A DNA stretch of 64,000 nucleotides from Megamerina dolium (Eukaryota; Arthropoda; Insecta; Diptera; Megamerinidae), in NCBI GenBank assembly GCA_963854835.1, contig OY978528.1, positions 54,284,508 to 54,348,507 of the forward strand, read 5' to 3'. A model generated the notes under the pieces. The model saw nothing but the letters and a program-made list of their open reading frames with translations. It had not been told where the DNA came from and did not search any database. The position numbers were made by a program, and so were the translations under genes. Shown piece by piece: positions 9,721 to 21,375 of this stretch (position 1 is its first letter; every line of letters begins with the position of its first letter).

Positions 9721-12700
9721 CAAACGAAATCATATCCATAATTCTTTCGAGTGTGGCGTCTAAATTTGTATGTAGACCACAGTGGTATAAATATTTATAA
9801 TGGTACCTTTATTTACAGGGGCATAGGAATATAAAATTCAACGAATTTATAGCAAGAAATGAAGTGGGAAAAGTAATTGCCTATACATCGTAATTAAATT
9901 ATTAGTTCTGATGAAATATAACTTTTCACCATGGAGAATACAAATGGGATATTTTGTTTATAAAATACACCTGGCTAAACAATCGATCATTAACCAAATT
10001 CACACTGATATAAGTATGTTGCCAAATATTTACTTGAACATTGGTATAGAAAATGAAATCAATTTATGGCAGCAAGTAAATGAAATCGAAATACTAATTG
10101 TCCCTAACTAGTAATTAAATTATTAGTTCTAAAGAAAAATACGGTTTTACCACAGGGAATAGAAATGGAATTTTTTGTGTGTGTATATATTAAAGCGTAC
10201 CTGCGACTATTATGTACTATAAACGAACATGAAGCCAGCAAATTTTGAACAATATCAAATTCGATTGCGAGTGTGTTTGTGCTGCTTGTGTACATAGTCG
10301 ATACCTTTAGAAAAAAAATAATTTAAATCACTAACACTACTTGTACCGTACTTGCCTTACATTTACTGCATTTATACATTGACTGTACAAGTTTAACAAA
10401 AGAATTTTTAAATATGCGTTTTTCACTATTTGTTGCCATTGCTATAACAGCAACTATGTACGTTCATTTAAAAATAATAAAAAAAAAAACAACACGTGTT
10501 TAAGCAAGAGAAAAAGAATCACAAAAACAATGTAATAGACCAATGTCGAATCATGGTAAATATTGCCACCATCTATATGCAGGGTAATTAAAAATTCTTT
10601 AGTAAAATTCGTGGTAAACTTTTTACAAAATTAATTGCATTTAATTTGCAAGAGTACAAAATTCTTCAAAAGAATACATTGATTATAAATATGTATAGGT
10701 ATTATATGTATTATTCAGCGAATATGCAAACATCTAAGCAATGCATAATAGTGGTAGTAAAAGTAAAAAGAAAAAAAAAAACAAAATTAGCAACATATCA
10801 AGTATATTAATATGCCACAAGCAAAACTACTTAAGAGTACTGCTGTGTACATTTATGTATATATCTGTGGCAAAAAACAGTAACCGCTTAAGTCAAATTT
10901 ATGAATTTTATAGGAGAGCGAATATAGTTGGTCGAATTAACAAATTTTTAAGATTTCAATAGCTTTGGTATAATCTCAAGAATTACCTGGGTTGGTTTTA
11001 CCGTGAAAGAAATTAGCTTAAATGAAAATTATATTTTTGGTTTTTCTTTTTTAATTTTTCAAAATATTTTAATGTGAATTTTACGAACTCAATTCTCTCT
11101 TACATAGACTTAAGCTGTTACTGTTTATGAGAGGTCGCCTGTTAAGTTGCCTTATGCAATCAAATAAAGGGTTAAGTGATGCATAAATTAATTCATAATT
11201 GTTATTTTATACATTTTTTCCATCACAGTGCGTTAGCTGATATAATTTGTGGTGTCCCAAAAATTAGCAGATTTTTCAATTTATACGATTTTTGTACTAG
11301 ACGGACTGGAGAAAAAATAAAAATACCTACAGAATTTTCAAATATAGCTTGAATTTAATGAGCCTTAGAAATGTTGCGGATATGAAATCTATTGTATTGA
11401 ATTGAGAATTTATAAAAGTCTTAGATAATATGTAAAAAATGACAATTGAGAATTTGAGATGATGATGATGAATATTAATGATGTTTCACAAATGACAACA
11501 ATATTAAATAATATGATTAAATGAGAGGTTAGATACTTTTTGAACTGAGGTATATGCATAAATACAATTGGAGCAATTGGAGCAGGGACAAAAATAAAAA
11601 TAATTGTTATTTAATACAAAGCGGATATAGTTATTTTTCATATAATGATTATGTATACAAGAATGCAGAATTTAATGTTTTATTTAAAAGCTATTAGCAA
11701 GTTATGTGTACTTGTGTACTTGTATTCGCAATGTTTGTTTTTAAATTATATGTACATACACAGTATACATACTGCATACATACATAAACGTTTAATTACA
11801 AAAGGACAAGGACATAAATTGTTGAAATATTGCTCTTAATCTTGCTATGAATGCTATATTATGATTTCTATAAAATGTTGGAAAAAGAAAAAAAAATAAT
11901 AATAATAAATTACAAAAATATGCGGTTTATTCTAAGCAAAATATTTCAAGTTGATTGTGTGGTTTTAGTTAGTTGTTACAGTAACACAACGGTACTTCGG
12001 AGCCTATAAGTGCCAACTATATAGATGTATAAGCCCTCTTGTATAATTTTTAAGCAGATGTACGTGCATTTTTTGCTGTAAATAATTTAGTGGTAGTATA
12101 AGAATTAGAGAGTACCACATAATATTTAGAGTAGTGGCTTCACTACATAGATATTTCCCTGTTTAACTCTTTTCAACTGTAATTTATTTGTATTTATGGC
12201 AGCAACCCAATTTTTTTATAAACTACATAATCGATCCCTTCTAGATGGTACCATCGATGATAATATATTAACAAACATAATATTTATTGGTTGAACAGAT
12301 GAATGAATATGATTTTTCTAGATATTCCATTAATAATTTCTCTCTACGACCTATCTGAGTAGGCATAGGGAAAGAAGATGTAGAAATACATTTTTTTCCT
12401 TCATCATATCACTTGTACTATATACCATGTGTACATACATTTCAATATATTGAAACAACACAGAATTCAAATAAAGCAGAATAATAAATAAATCCTTTTT
12501 TTTTTTGCCAAATCTTTGCAGTTATCTCTGGTATAATCAATATTTTTCTATGTAAAGGTATATGTATACTCATACTATACAATATCAACTATTCAAATAC
12601 AATCTGAATACAAAAGTACATAAAAATTTTTGTTTTTCGCGAATGGAAAGTGTAAACGAGAAATCAGAAATTTCTAGTTTAGGCATGTCTTTGAGAGTTA

Positions 12701-13236
12701 TCAGATGTACATATCGGTTGCTGCGAATTGGTTTTTGCAGAACGAAAGAAAGTATTCTATTTTGTAACATGTAATAGAATCGAATGGAAGCCTAAATCAC
12801 TAACCAATATTTATTCAATGTATTGATAATCCTTCCAAGTAAAATTTCAATTTCATTTTGTTCAACATCATCATATCGAAAAGCATATAAATTTCAAAGT
12901 ATTCAGTATTACCATACATATTTTAACTTCTATGTATGAGTATACTCTTATGCATATTTAATGCATTAAAGCCTTAAACTACTTTTCAAATATTCAACTG
13001 AAAATTTTGTATACACGTATTTTCTTTTTTTTAAATACCATAGAAGAAAAGAAAAACAAACAAAAAAATAAAAGAAAATCAAAATTTATTGCAGTTTTCG
13101 AATAGAAGGATGTTCCTTTTATATGAATGGTATTCAACACATATAAATATTTACCCTCCTACGTATGTATGCATGGTATATGTAAAAGCGCTGTCAATTT
13201 TGGTTTCTAACAATTATTTATATATTGCGCATTGCT
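9721..13236. other. AT-rich sequence, no gene recognised
   Basis: Apart from the small duplicated segment at 11941-12007, I see only A/T runs and scattered short microsatellites (for example GAT units near 11459). Confidence 0.45.
11941..12007 (+). repeat. Copy 1 of a small dispersed repeat
   Basis: The block 'atatttcaagttgattgtgt' plus 'acggtacttcggagccta' recurs in the same order and strand at 13237-13280. This copy carries about 23 extra bases between the two halves. The family is not identified. Confidence 0.8.
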
Positions 13237-13280
13237 ATATTTCAAGTTGATTGTGTGGTACAACGGTACTTCGGAGCCTA
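13237..13280 (+). repeat. Copy 2 of the small dispersed repeat
   Basis: This copy has the same two blocks as 11941-12007 with the intervening 23 bases absent. It directly precedes the unclassified stretch with a 120-bp internal repeat. Confidence 0.8.
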
Positions 13281-13633
13281 ACTTCGTTTCTGGCCTTAGA
13301 TCATATACCCAACTTCAGCCATTTCTTGGTACCCGACTGCGCGGGATCAGTCACATTGAGCGAATATAGGGGAACCCATTTTAGCTAACGTGTTCTACAC
13401 GAAATCTTGTAGCGAATATCGACAAAGAGGAAGACCGACCATCAAAGTGCATGGACTAATAGATGCTTATGACTGACGAAACCTTCTACATGTGAAATAT
13501 TTTGTTGATTGGTTCTACTTGAAATCCGATAGCGAATATCGACAAAAAGAAAGACCCAGATACTCCATCTGCCATTGGAATTTCCAGCTGATGAGAGTGA
13601 GTGTATAACAAAGATGGCTGAAAGAACACTCTA
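13281..13633 (+). repeat. Unclassified stretch with a 120-bp direct repeat
   Basis: The block at 13392-13436, containing 'agcgaatatcgacaaa' followed by a purine-rich run, recurs at 13512-13556, offset by exactly 120 bp. In one frame both copies give ANIDK followed by acidic/basic residues, separated by stops. The multiple-of-three spacing hints at a decayed tandem-repeat coding region, possibly from a retroelement, but I do not recognise it. Confidence 0.5.
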
Positions 13634-14428
13634 TGAGGGTTGCCTTTTATATTTTTTTAAAAAGTATGAAAATGCATTTGGTTTTCATAAAAAATAATAC
13701 AAAATCAAAACTAACAATAAAATCGCCGAAGCATTTTTTCCACTCCGACTGAGACACTTATAAAATACGGTTTTTGTTGCGTTTGACTCGTCTTGGAAGA
13801 CCCACACGGTCGATTCTGTTTTGTTTCGGGCTCATACGCATATATCCATGATTCGTCACCTGTCACGATCTCATAAACGACTTTCGAAGCACCGCGATCG
13901 AATTTTTTCATCATTTCTTTGCACCAATCGACACGAGCCTTTTTTGAGCGATTGTTAAATTATACGGGATCCAACGGGAACAAATCTTTCTAACAGCTAA
14001 GTGAATGCACGGTGGTGGAACTAATGCCCAAGAATGCGGTATGTCACATGACGATCTTTCATTATCAGTTCACGCACAGCACCGATAGTTTCTGGCACAA
14101 TCACCTATTTTGGACGACTTTCACGAAATTCTTGAATTCGTTAAACGAGTTATAAATTATCTGGAGGGTTGATGCTTCATCCCTAAGTGCCGCATTAATA
14201 CGATCAAAGCACTGTTGTTGAGCTAATTCACTTAGAAAATCGTAAAAAATCATCGCTCGAAAATGTTCACGAGTTAAATCCATATTTTCACAGAGATGAA
14301 TTTTTCAAGTCACTGTAAATGACACAAATAGCGCTTGTACATTAAAACGTTCCGATTACGTTTATGCTAAAAAATGTCAAACTTTCCAATGGAAATGTCA
14401 GATTTGATGAAAACGTATTAGATCATAC
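13634..14428 (-). mobile_element. Truncated mariner-type element (same family as 62.4 kb)
   Basis: The left end TGAGGGTTGCCTTTTATATT after TA matches the terminal repeat of the 62430-63668 element. Sequence colinear with that copy runs to about 14428, where homology stops before the right terminal repeat. It also lacks part of the interior. The transposase fragments inside are on the minus strand. Confidence 0.85.
13711..14283 (-). pseudogene. Mariner transposase fragments
   Basis: The N-terminal piece (14283-14101) starts MDLTREHFRAMIFYDFLSEL, the first helix-turn-helix of a DD34D mariner subgroup common in insects, and then loses frame. The second piece (13914-13711) begins MMKKFDRGASKVVYEIVTGD and continues ESWIYAYEPETKQ; the Asp in VTGDESW is the first catalytic acid. 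The second and third acids are absent because the distal half is deleted, so no active enzyme can come from this copy. The start codon is intact here, unlike the 63.5-kb copy. Confidence 0.85.
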
Positions 14429-15118
14429 TTTTCAAAAATTGTAGTATGTTAGTAAGTGTGATTTCTTTATTGGATTGATCTATTACGAAAAAGTTATATA
14501 GGAACTACGAGTATCTCAAAAAACTTAGAAACAAAGAATAGCGTATCATTTTGTTGTAGTGTAAAGGCAAAATACGCAATAAAGCAAGAATATTTAATTT
14601 TAAGTCATGAAATTAAATTTCCAAATTATATTATTGGTTGAGGCTATATTTTCGCCTATAACTCAAAAAAGGTATTTTTAATCCTAGGGAATATATTTTT
14701 GTGGCATCCATTAAAGATACATACATACATAATGAGATAACGCATAAAATATGTATGTTTATTATATGATTAATAATTTGAAAATGAACTTTTAAGATCT
14801 TTATAGCATTAAGATTGATGATTTTAGCTCTGACGTCTGATACATTCACATATGTTTGGTTTTAATTAATTAAGGAGACTTGTCATCTAGTCACCCCTTC
14901 CAATCACTTTAACCGATTAACATATACATAAGAAGGAAAGTTGTAAAATAGCATATCATAAAATTTGAGCATACGTGTGTTTTATATTTACAAAATTAGG
15001 ACAATATTTTATAGTTTCACACAAATGTTCTATAATCATTTCTTCCACGCCCCCGCATATTTAAATTCGAATTTTGTACATATACATAAGGTACATACGA
15101 AGCGATACACACACTCAC
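14429..15118. other. AT-rich sequence, proposed intron start of the minus-strand gene
   Basis: The proposed 5' splice site at 15118-15113 opens this stretch. No other coding or repeat signal is seen. Confidence 0.45.
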
Positions 15119-16516
15119 CTAATGTACGTTTTACCGATTTCAAACCACTTGTAGACGTTCCCCGTTTATAGCCAACTGATAAAAATGCTGGTGGTGGCGT
15201 TATTGGTGGCGCTGGAATACCACCTAAATCATGAACCATCGGTGATGTGGCTCTTGTCTTTGTTATTGTACCTGCACTAGATGATAATGCTGATGCTGTA
15301 GTATTTGTCATCGACCCAACTGATGACGATGACGATACTGATGCCGATGCGTTATTTGTTGCTTCAGCAGCAGCTGTAGCAGCAGCATCACGATGATATA
15401 ATTCTAAATGATGTTTATCACAACGGCGACGCCGTCGTATATTTGGTGCGATTGTTTTCATTTTGGCCACATTTCCGGCACTACAACCGTCTTTATAATC
15501 AATTCGTATATAATGTATACGTAATATGGGTTGTTGTTGCTGCTGTTGCTTTGGTATAATTTGTGAATATTGTTCGTTTTGATTGTAGTGTAACATTTAA
15601 TTGTTATTGTTGGTACACAAATAAATTATAATAAAATAAAAAGCACAAAAATAACAACTCTTTACTTATTATCGTGGAAAACTTTTAAATAAATCTGTCT
15701 TTTAAGTGCAGTGAGTGAGCCTCTTAAGAATGAGTGCTTTTGTTTTTTTTTTAATAAATTTTCACAAAAATAGTTTATACTTTCTCAGATATATGTTTGA
15801 GTATTATTTTGATTATTTATTGCGTTTTTGGCGTGGTTTTTTATTTGATTGAAAATAGTAACTTTTACTTAACAACTGCGTATTGGAAGCTTATATTTGC
15901 TGTATTTGTATTTCAAGTAACAACTTTTGTAATTTATTATAGTTTCTTTTTTAATCCTTAACTTGTTTAAATTTTAATTGCAATTGTAACAACATTTAAC
16001 ATTAAAAGCTTGTTTCATAGAGATACTTTGTATATTTTTTGATTTCTTTTTTTTTGATATTTGAGTTGACTATTACTATTTAATTAACAATAAAATTCGT
16101 ATTTTAGCACGAAGAGAGAATGAATTTCGTCAAAACGGGTTATGTTTTTCTAGCCAGAATGCTTGCTGCTTTTATGTATTTTGTTAACCCTTTTGTTTCT
16201 TTTTTTTCAGCACGTGTACACGTTCAATAGTTTATATATAGTTAGTTGTTATTATTGTTGTTGTTGTAGACCAAAAAGCATTCTCATATATGACACTTAA
16301 GATTATTTAACATGAAAGTTTTATATATGAATATATTGTATATATAAATACATATTATATATATATATATATTGTCTGTGTTTCTATGTAAATACAATAT
16401 CTTTTCGTGTAAGCTCTTAACAGCAATAGTAACTTTTTCTTTGTTGTATATGGCGAATATACGAATATATAGATAGTGTATTATTTAAAGACGTGTATGT
16501 TTTACTTGTGCATCCA
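15119..16516 (-). CDS. Candidate exon: 5' UTR plus first coding part of an unrecognised gene (coding 15596-15119)
   Basis: The exon is bounded by a strong 3' splice site at 16517 (AATTCTCTTTTTCAG on the minus strand) and a consensus 5' splice site at 15118 (TTAG then GTGAGT). An in-frame TAA directly precedes the ATG at 15596-15594, so the protein start is MLHYNQNEQY. About 920 nt of AT-rich leader would be 5' UTR. The 159 coded residues hold a Gln run (residues 17-22), an Arg run (RRRRR near 54), Ala- and Ser-rich low-complexity stretches, a Pro-rich segment (IPAPPITPPPAF) and the less repetitive tail FLSVGYKRGTSTSGLKSVKR. The intron is phase 1. The opposite strand has no comparable frame. 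Low complexity, basic patches and Ser/Pro richness suggest a disordered N terminus, but I do not recognise the protein. Flanking ratchet-like sites on the same strand fit a gene with very long introns. Confidence 0.55.
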
Positions 16517-17906
16517 CTGAAAAAGAGAATTAGAATAAATATTTTATTTGCAACGGCGCATCTACTCTGACCGACGTGCTCTAATAGCAAAGAAAGTTTT
16601 GCATCGTGCTAACTGTTGGCAAAAACACAAAAAGAAAGTTCAGAATATTATGAAAATATGAATATGACTACGATAAACTTGAAACTCAGTTCATTTAAAT
16701 ATTTCACATTACATAAAGTATATGGAAAATATGCTTAATTCGTTGGTGTATACTATGGCATCAATAAGCTATATAGCAGCATTTAGCAAAAAAAAAAAAA
16801 AAAAAAAAAAACAACAAAAAAAACAAAATATATATTTACTTAAATTAATTAATGAACTTGATTTGAACAATACAAATAATGATATTTTGAAAAATCGACA
16901 TAAAAAATATTAAAGAATCTATTTCTTAAGTAATCGTAGCTTCCCTAAAGAATGTAGTCAATTCTTAAAAGAAAAATCAATAAATTGTGTAAATGCAAAA
17001 ATTTACTGCTGTCTTAAACGTGGATATTAAGCATTTATAAAAATATAAAATTTTTTAAAACATTCATTCAATACAAATTATTTAGCTAAAGTCGTACGTA
17101 GGTAGGTACTATAAAAATAAAATAAAATTAAAACAAGAGAACATTACAACGAAATGTCGTATTCAATTTAATTAAATTGTGAATTTATTTTAATTTTAAA
17201 TAAACACCAACACGACAAACATACGCACACTTCTACGCTGCCTTATTCAGCGTACTTATTATATAAAAGAAAATGCGCAAAACGAACGAACGAACGATAA
17301 TAATAACTGCATCCTGTGGTTGAATGTGGTCAGTAAGTTGAATTGGATTGGAGATGGGTGGAATAAGAGATTGCTAATATGGAGGCGTTGTCTTGGTGGT
17401 CTTCGACTACTACTTATGTTATGTAAAGTCTTATTCAAGAAAATTAAATATTTCCATAGGAGTTGTGGTACAATCGTTGTCGTTGTTCTACATCATCATC
17501 ATTGTAAAATAAATAAAAATTAAGTATCCAGTAAGACCGGAAATCAAATTTCCGACTTTAATAATTTATTTCCACAATACGCAGAAAGATGCAGACTTTT
17601 TGCCTTTCACGTACAATTGCTGTTGCCGTTGCAATGGCATTGACGGTAAAATAATGCCACATACAATGGCTATTGTAGCTTAAGAAAATGAAGCTGAGCA
17701 TATTAGAGAAATCTATGTGTATAATGAATTAAATCAGAAGGAATGTAGGTGGTTTTATCTTCCCAATAATATAGTCTCAGCGGATAGTGCTAGTTATCGT
17801 AGCTACCCTTTTCTGCTTGAATTAAAACATCTACTTTTTTTGTTTTTGGAACATATTTTTACTAAAGTTAAGAGACTCCCTCTTTTTTTGGTTTCTCATT
17901 CTGCAG
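16517..17906. other. AT-rich sequence, no gene supported
   Basis: The stretch includes an A-run near 16789-16812 and (AT)n near 16355-16372. A plus-strand T-rich acceptor-like site ends at 16210 inside the neighbouring minus-strand exon and leads to no open exon. Confidence 0.45.
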
Positions 17907-18003
17907 CCGTCCCTGATGCATTGAGCAGCAGTGAGTTCACTACTAAGATGAAATTAAAACAAACAAAGCAATATGAAGTAAAGCAATTGGAAAAATTTAA
18001 CGA
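17907..18003 (+). CDS. Candidate internal exon of an unrecognised plus-strand gene
   Basis: A 97-nt stretch lies between a textbook 3' splice site (CTTTTTTTGGTTTCTCATTCTGCAG ending at 17906, split here only for naming) and a textbook 5' splice site (GTAAGTAC from 18004). It is open in one frame, giving VPDALSSSEFTTKMKLKQTK then QYEVKQLEKFN, a charged helix-forming sequence with many G/C-ending codons in AT-rich surroundings. It would start with two bases completing a codon and end with two bases of the next. The start phase matches the end of the 8475-8581 candidate exon. I do not recognise the protein. It lies on the strand opposite to the 15-16.5 kb exon, so both can be real only if two genes overlap here. 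Confidence 0.4.
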
Positions 18004-20119
18004 GTAAGTACACAGCGTGTGTGTGTGTATGTGTGTGGGACAAATACACTCAATTTGAATTGAAGCATGAATTTGTACTCGTTGTTCTTCGTCCATTCGT
18101 TCCAAAATGTTGTATACGTGAGTAAAATATTTTACGATTTAGTCGATTGTGTAATATGTATTACGACATAAAATACATCGAAAATTAATTTCTGTACGTG
18201 TGGGGTTGTGTGCATTGTTGTAAACATGACAAGAATTACAATTACAACAACTACTTACTTACTTCCATACAAGAGCAAAATGAATAAACGCGAATTTCCA
18301 GTTACACTAGTGAAGTGTAAATGAGAAGTACATGATCAAAGATGTCAAACACCTAAAAGTAGGCATCAATGTTAGTTTTCTTCTGTTTTTCTTTTATTTT
18401 ATACACTCTAATTGACACTTTAAGTACCGAATATTTCGCATCAAGAGGTAAACAAAGAACATCACAATAATAATAATAACATTGTACCAATAGCACGAAG
18501 GCAATAATAGCCATACTGATAGCATTAGGGCATGTTTTATAGTATAAGGTACAATAGCGCGTGAAATGGCAGCTATCCATGACACCCATGTGGCTGATAT
18601 ATTTTCAAGATACAGCTGGGAATTTAATCTTAAATTTATTAGAAATGGAGTAGAAGAAGAATTCATTTTACAAAGCCTTTATAATCGTATCTTTGTGTAA
18701 AATGAGCATTATCCTTTGTTAGAGTGTTTTGTCTTCATCAACATATACATATTTATTTGGTAGCCTTTGTAAAATTATAGAGTATAGAATTAAATTTAAT
18801 CATAACGAGTATTCAATGTAATTAGTTTTACGTGATCTCTTGTACTGGCTTGCACGTACGGATATGTGACTAATTTTTTGTTAAGTCAGAATGTGAATTA
18901 ATCCCAGTCGCCGCCTTCTTTTTATATGATGGATTTCATATTGAACATCTAGAGATGAAACTATTTTGAGCTTTAAGCCTAAATGATAGAAGCTCGGTTG
19001 AGAAGACAGTGGTGACAAGTACTAGTGAAAATGCTCTCAATGGTTGAAGAGATGTCGTTTCAAAATAGTTCATATAAGATTATTAATTACTTAAGAATGA
19101 CCAGTGTCTTTCATATTTTAGAAAAAAAAAAAAAAACAAACCATAAAAAGTAGTATTAAACTACAAAAATATAAATTTTATATGAAATGACAACAATTTT
19201 TTAATACTTTCAAAAAATATGTCTGCGAAAATATGACATATTGACAGTGTGGTAAAATGTTTTATGACAACATGCTCAGGAAAGTGTCAGGTTGTACTTA
19301 TACAAATACATTACATGCTGTATGTACGCCATTTCTTCATAAAAATGATAAGAAAATAATAAGAACAATAAATAAATGAACAAAGAAAAAATGAAAAAAT
19401 TGAAATGATAACAAAAATTAATAGTGGTTGTTCCATGTGTCACCACCTTTAAATATTTTCTTGCATGAAAGAGTATAAAATATGATATATGAGTATATAT
19501 GTGTACATAATATAGCTACTTAAACACCATATGCTGAAATTTATTTGATTGTTGTTGTTTCTATTTGTTAGAATACATCTATGTCTTAGAATGTTTATAA
19601 AAAATTCTCTACACATTACATATACTTAAGCTTAAAGCTTGAACAAAGTGATAACCCAAAAGTGTACAAAAGAAAATCTTTTTAAACACTTTTTCTTTTG
19701 GTTTTTTTCTTATACAAAATAAAATCAAAAGTGGGAAAAAAAATAAAGCAGAATATAGAAAATGAAAAAAGAAATGAACGAAAAGAAAAGAAACCGTACT
19801 CGTTTATATGCTCCCAAGGGGTTAGATATCAAAGCAGTAAATGTATGTATCCCATTTTGAACCAACATCCTAAAACCTAAACTGAAACCATGAAATGTTA
19901 AAAGGACAGGATGTAATTGATCCAATATATTGTACGCATATATGCACGCAACTTTATGCCACCAAATATAGGGACAGTGGGAAATTGTGAAATTGTGGGG
20001 TATGTAAGGTTAAAGGAAAACTGTTTCAAAAACGTACAAGATGAACAAAACAAAATAAGAAGGTTTAAATCCGGTCTGAAATTAAAAAAAAAATAATATA
20101 TACTTTCGAAAGATCATTT
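18004..20119. other. AT-rich sequence, no gene recognised
   Basis: Short open frames (for example minus 18353-18666) are AT-biased and have no motif. An A-run lies near 19123-19136. Confidence 0.45.
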
Positions 20120-20269
20120 TTTATATTGAAGGTAGGACTAAGTTTTATCTGATATCGCCCAGCTTCCAAGATACCCGTACTTTGATAATTCGCTAGTAAA
20201 TGCTATCATATATAGCGAGTTTCTGCTTGATATGCTTATATTTTGCAGCGCAAAAAGTGAAGATATATA

Positions 20270-21051
20270 CCAGGTGTACAAGCTTAAATCCGCTGTTTAC
20301 TCGTAGATGGCGTTAGTGAGCATATTGAGCTATTATCGACTGTGCATCTTTTTTTTTGTGAGTTCGACACCTGTTTACATCAATAAGTAAACATCATCAG
20401 TGATTTCATACAACAATATTCATTTTTCCTCGTATAATCATGTGTAGTTTCGTACCAGACAAAAAGCGCATATGCAGGAAGCTCTACTTTTTTGCTTCAA
20501 TTTGAAGAAATCTGCTGCTGAGTCTCATCGAATGCTTGTGGAGGCCTATGGTGACAGTGCGCTATCGGAAATCAGCAACTTCTTCTCCAATGCTCCAAAC
20601 AACTATTGAAATTGCGCCGTGCTTTGGGTGAAAAAAAGCCTGGTTATGAAAAAATATATGAGAAGCTGATTTTTCTCCACGACAACGCCCCTTCGCACAC
20701 GTCAAAACTGGCCCAAAACTACTTAGACACACTCAATTGGGAAGCGCTACCTAATCCCGCTTATTCACCAGACCTGGCCCCTTCTGATTTTCACCTGTTT
20801 TCGTCGTTGGGTCACGCGCTCGCCGAATAGCACTTCGATTCGTATGAAGACGTCGGAAAATGGCTTGAAAAGTGGTTTGCCTCGAAAAATGAGGAATTCT
20901 TTTGGCATGGTATACACAAGTTGCCCGAGAAAAATTGGAAAAATGTCTAGCTATTGAGGGCAAATACTTTGAATAAATTAATTTTTGGCTTTCTATGAAA
21001 AAAATGTGTTTTTTTTACTGAAAAACAGCGGATTTAAGCTTGTGCACCTGG
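20270..21051 (+). mobile_element. Mos1-like (mauritiana-type) mariner, internally deleted, both TIRs intact
   Basis: The left end CCAGGTGTACAAGCTTAAAT and the inverted right end CCAGGTGCACAAGCTTAAAT differ at one base over the 20 shown and continue matching through GCTGTTT. TA flanks both ends (20268-20269 and 21052-21053). At 782 bp it is well short of the roughly 1.3 kb usual for the family, because the middle of the transposase is deleted. It sits inside the dispersed 150-bp repeat, so it inserted after that repeat was in place. Confidence 0.95.
20440..20976 (+). pseudogene. Mos1-like mariner transposase, deleted and frameshifted
   Basis: The N terminus reads MCSFVPDKKRICRKLYFF, then shifts frame to ALLFCFNLKKSAAESHRMLV (first helix-turn-helix). 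After a deletion at about 20605 the frame resumes with LKLRRALGEKKPGY and carries IFLHDNAPSHT (second catalytic Asp) and YSPDLAPSDFHLF (third catalytic Asp). The two are separated by 34 residues, so it is a DD34D enzyme. The first Asp region is gone. A TAG at 20828-20830 replaces the Gln expected in AEQHFDS. A further frame change lies near KLPEKN, and the normal end GKYFE plus stop is at 20974-20976. Lengths and motifs match the mauritiana subfamily best. Confidence 0.92.
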
Positions 21052-21375
21052 TATATAGGCGTGGCTTTTATCCGATTCAGCCCATTTTCAAATATGTCGA
21101 TTCATTAGTAAATATAATCATATGGACTGAATCTTAACGCAATAACTTTGTATTTTCGAGCTCAACATTTTATCCACAACATACTTTTGTATGTAAGATA
21201 GACGTGATTTCTATCCGATCTTTTGCGATCCGATTGCGATTTTTTTTCAATATATCAATTCGGTGGGTAAAGTAATTTTACATACCAAGTTTTAATTCGA
21301 GAACTAACGACATACTTCAGTATGAGAGTTGGACGTGCTTTTCATCCTATTTTTTCTATTCATGAACACCTTTTT

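Larger units (their letters stand above)
20120..21375 (+). repeat. Dispersed ~150-bp-period repeat, split by a mariner
   Basis: Degenerate units carry a phrase like 'gcttttatccgattcagccc' followed by a T-rich block and a boundary phrase 'acatacttttgtatg'. Unit cores lie near 21061, 21210 and 21330, and a further one is near 20140 before the mariner at 20270-21051. The same family is seen at 26.2, 31.2 (opposite strand) and 44.0-44.6 kb. There is no conserved frame, so I treat it as non-coding. Confidence 0.6.

Noticed and set aside
10295..10325. Third possible ratchet-like site on the minus strand (T-run, TAAAG then GTATCG)
   Set aside because: The 3' splice site lacks CAG or TAG and the 5' splice site is poor.
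16185..16230. Strong plus-strand acceptor (long T-run then CAG) at 16210
   Set aside because: No open exon or donor follows. It lies inside the minus-strand leader, where T-runs are common.
18353..18666. Two overlapping minus-strand frames of 78 and 90 codons
   Set aside because: Overlapping, AT-biased, hydrophobic by composition; no conserved residues.
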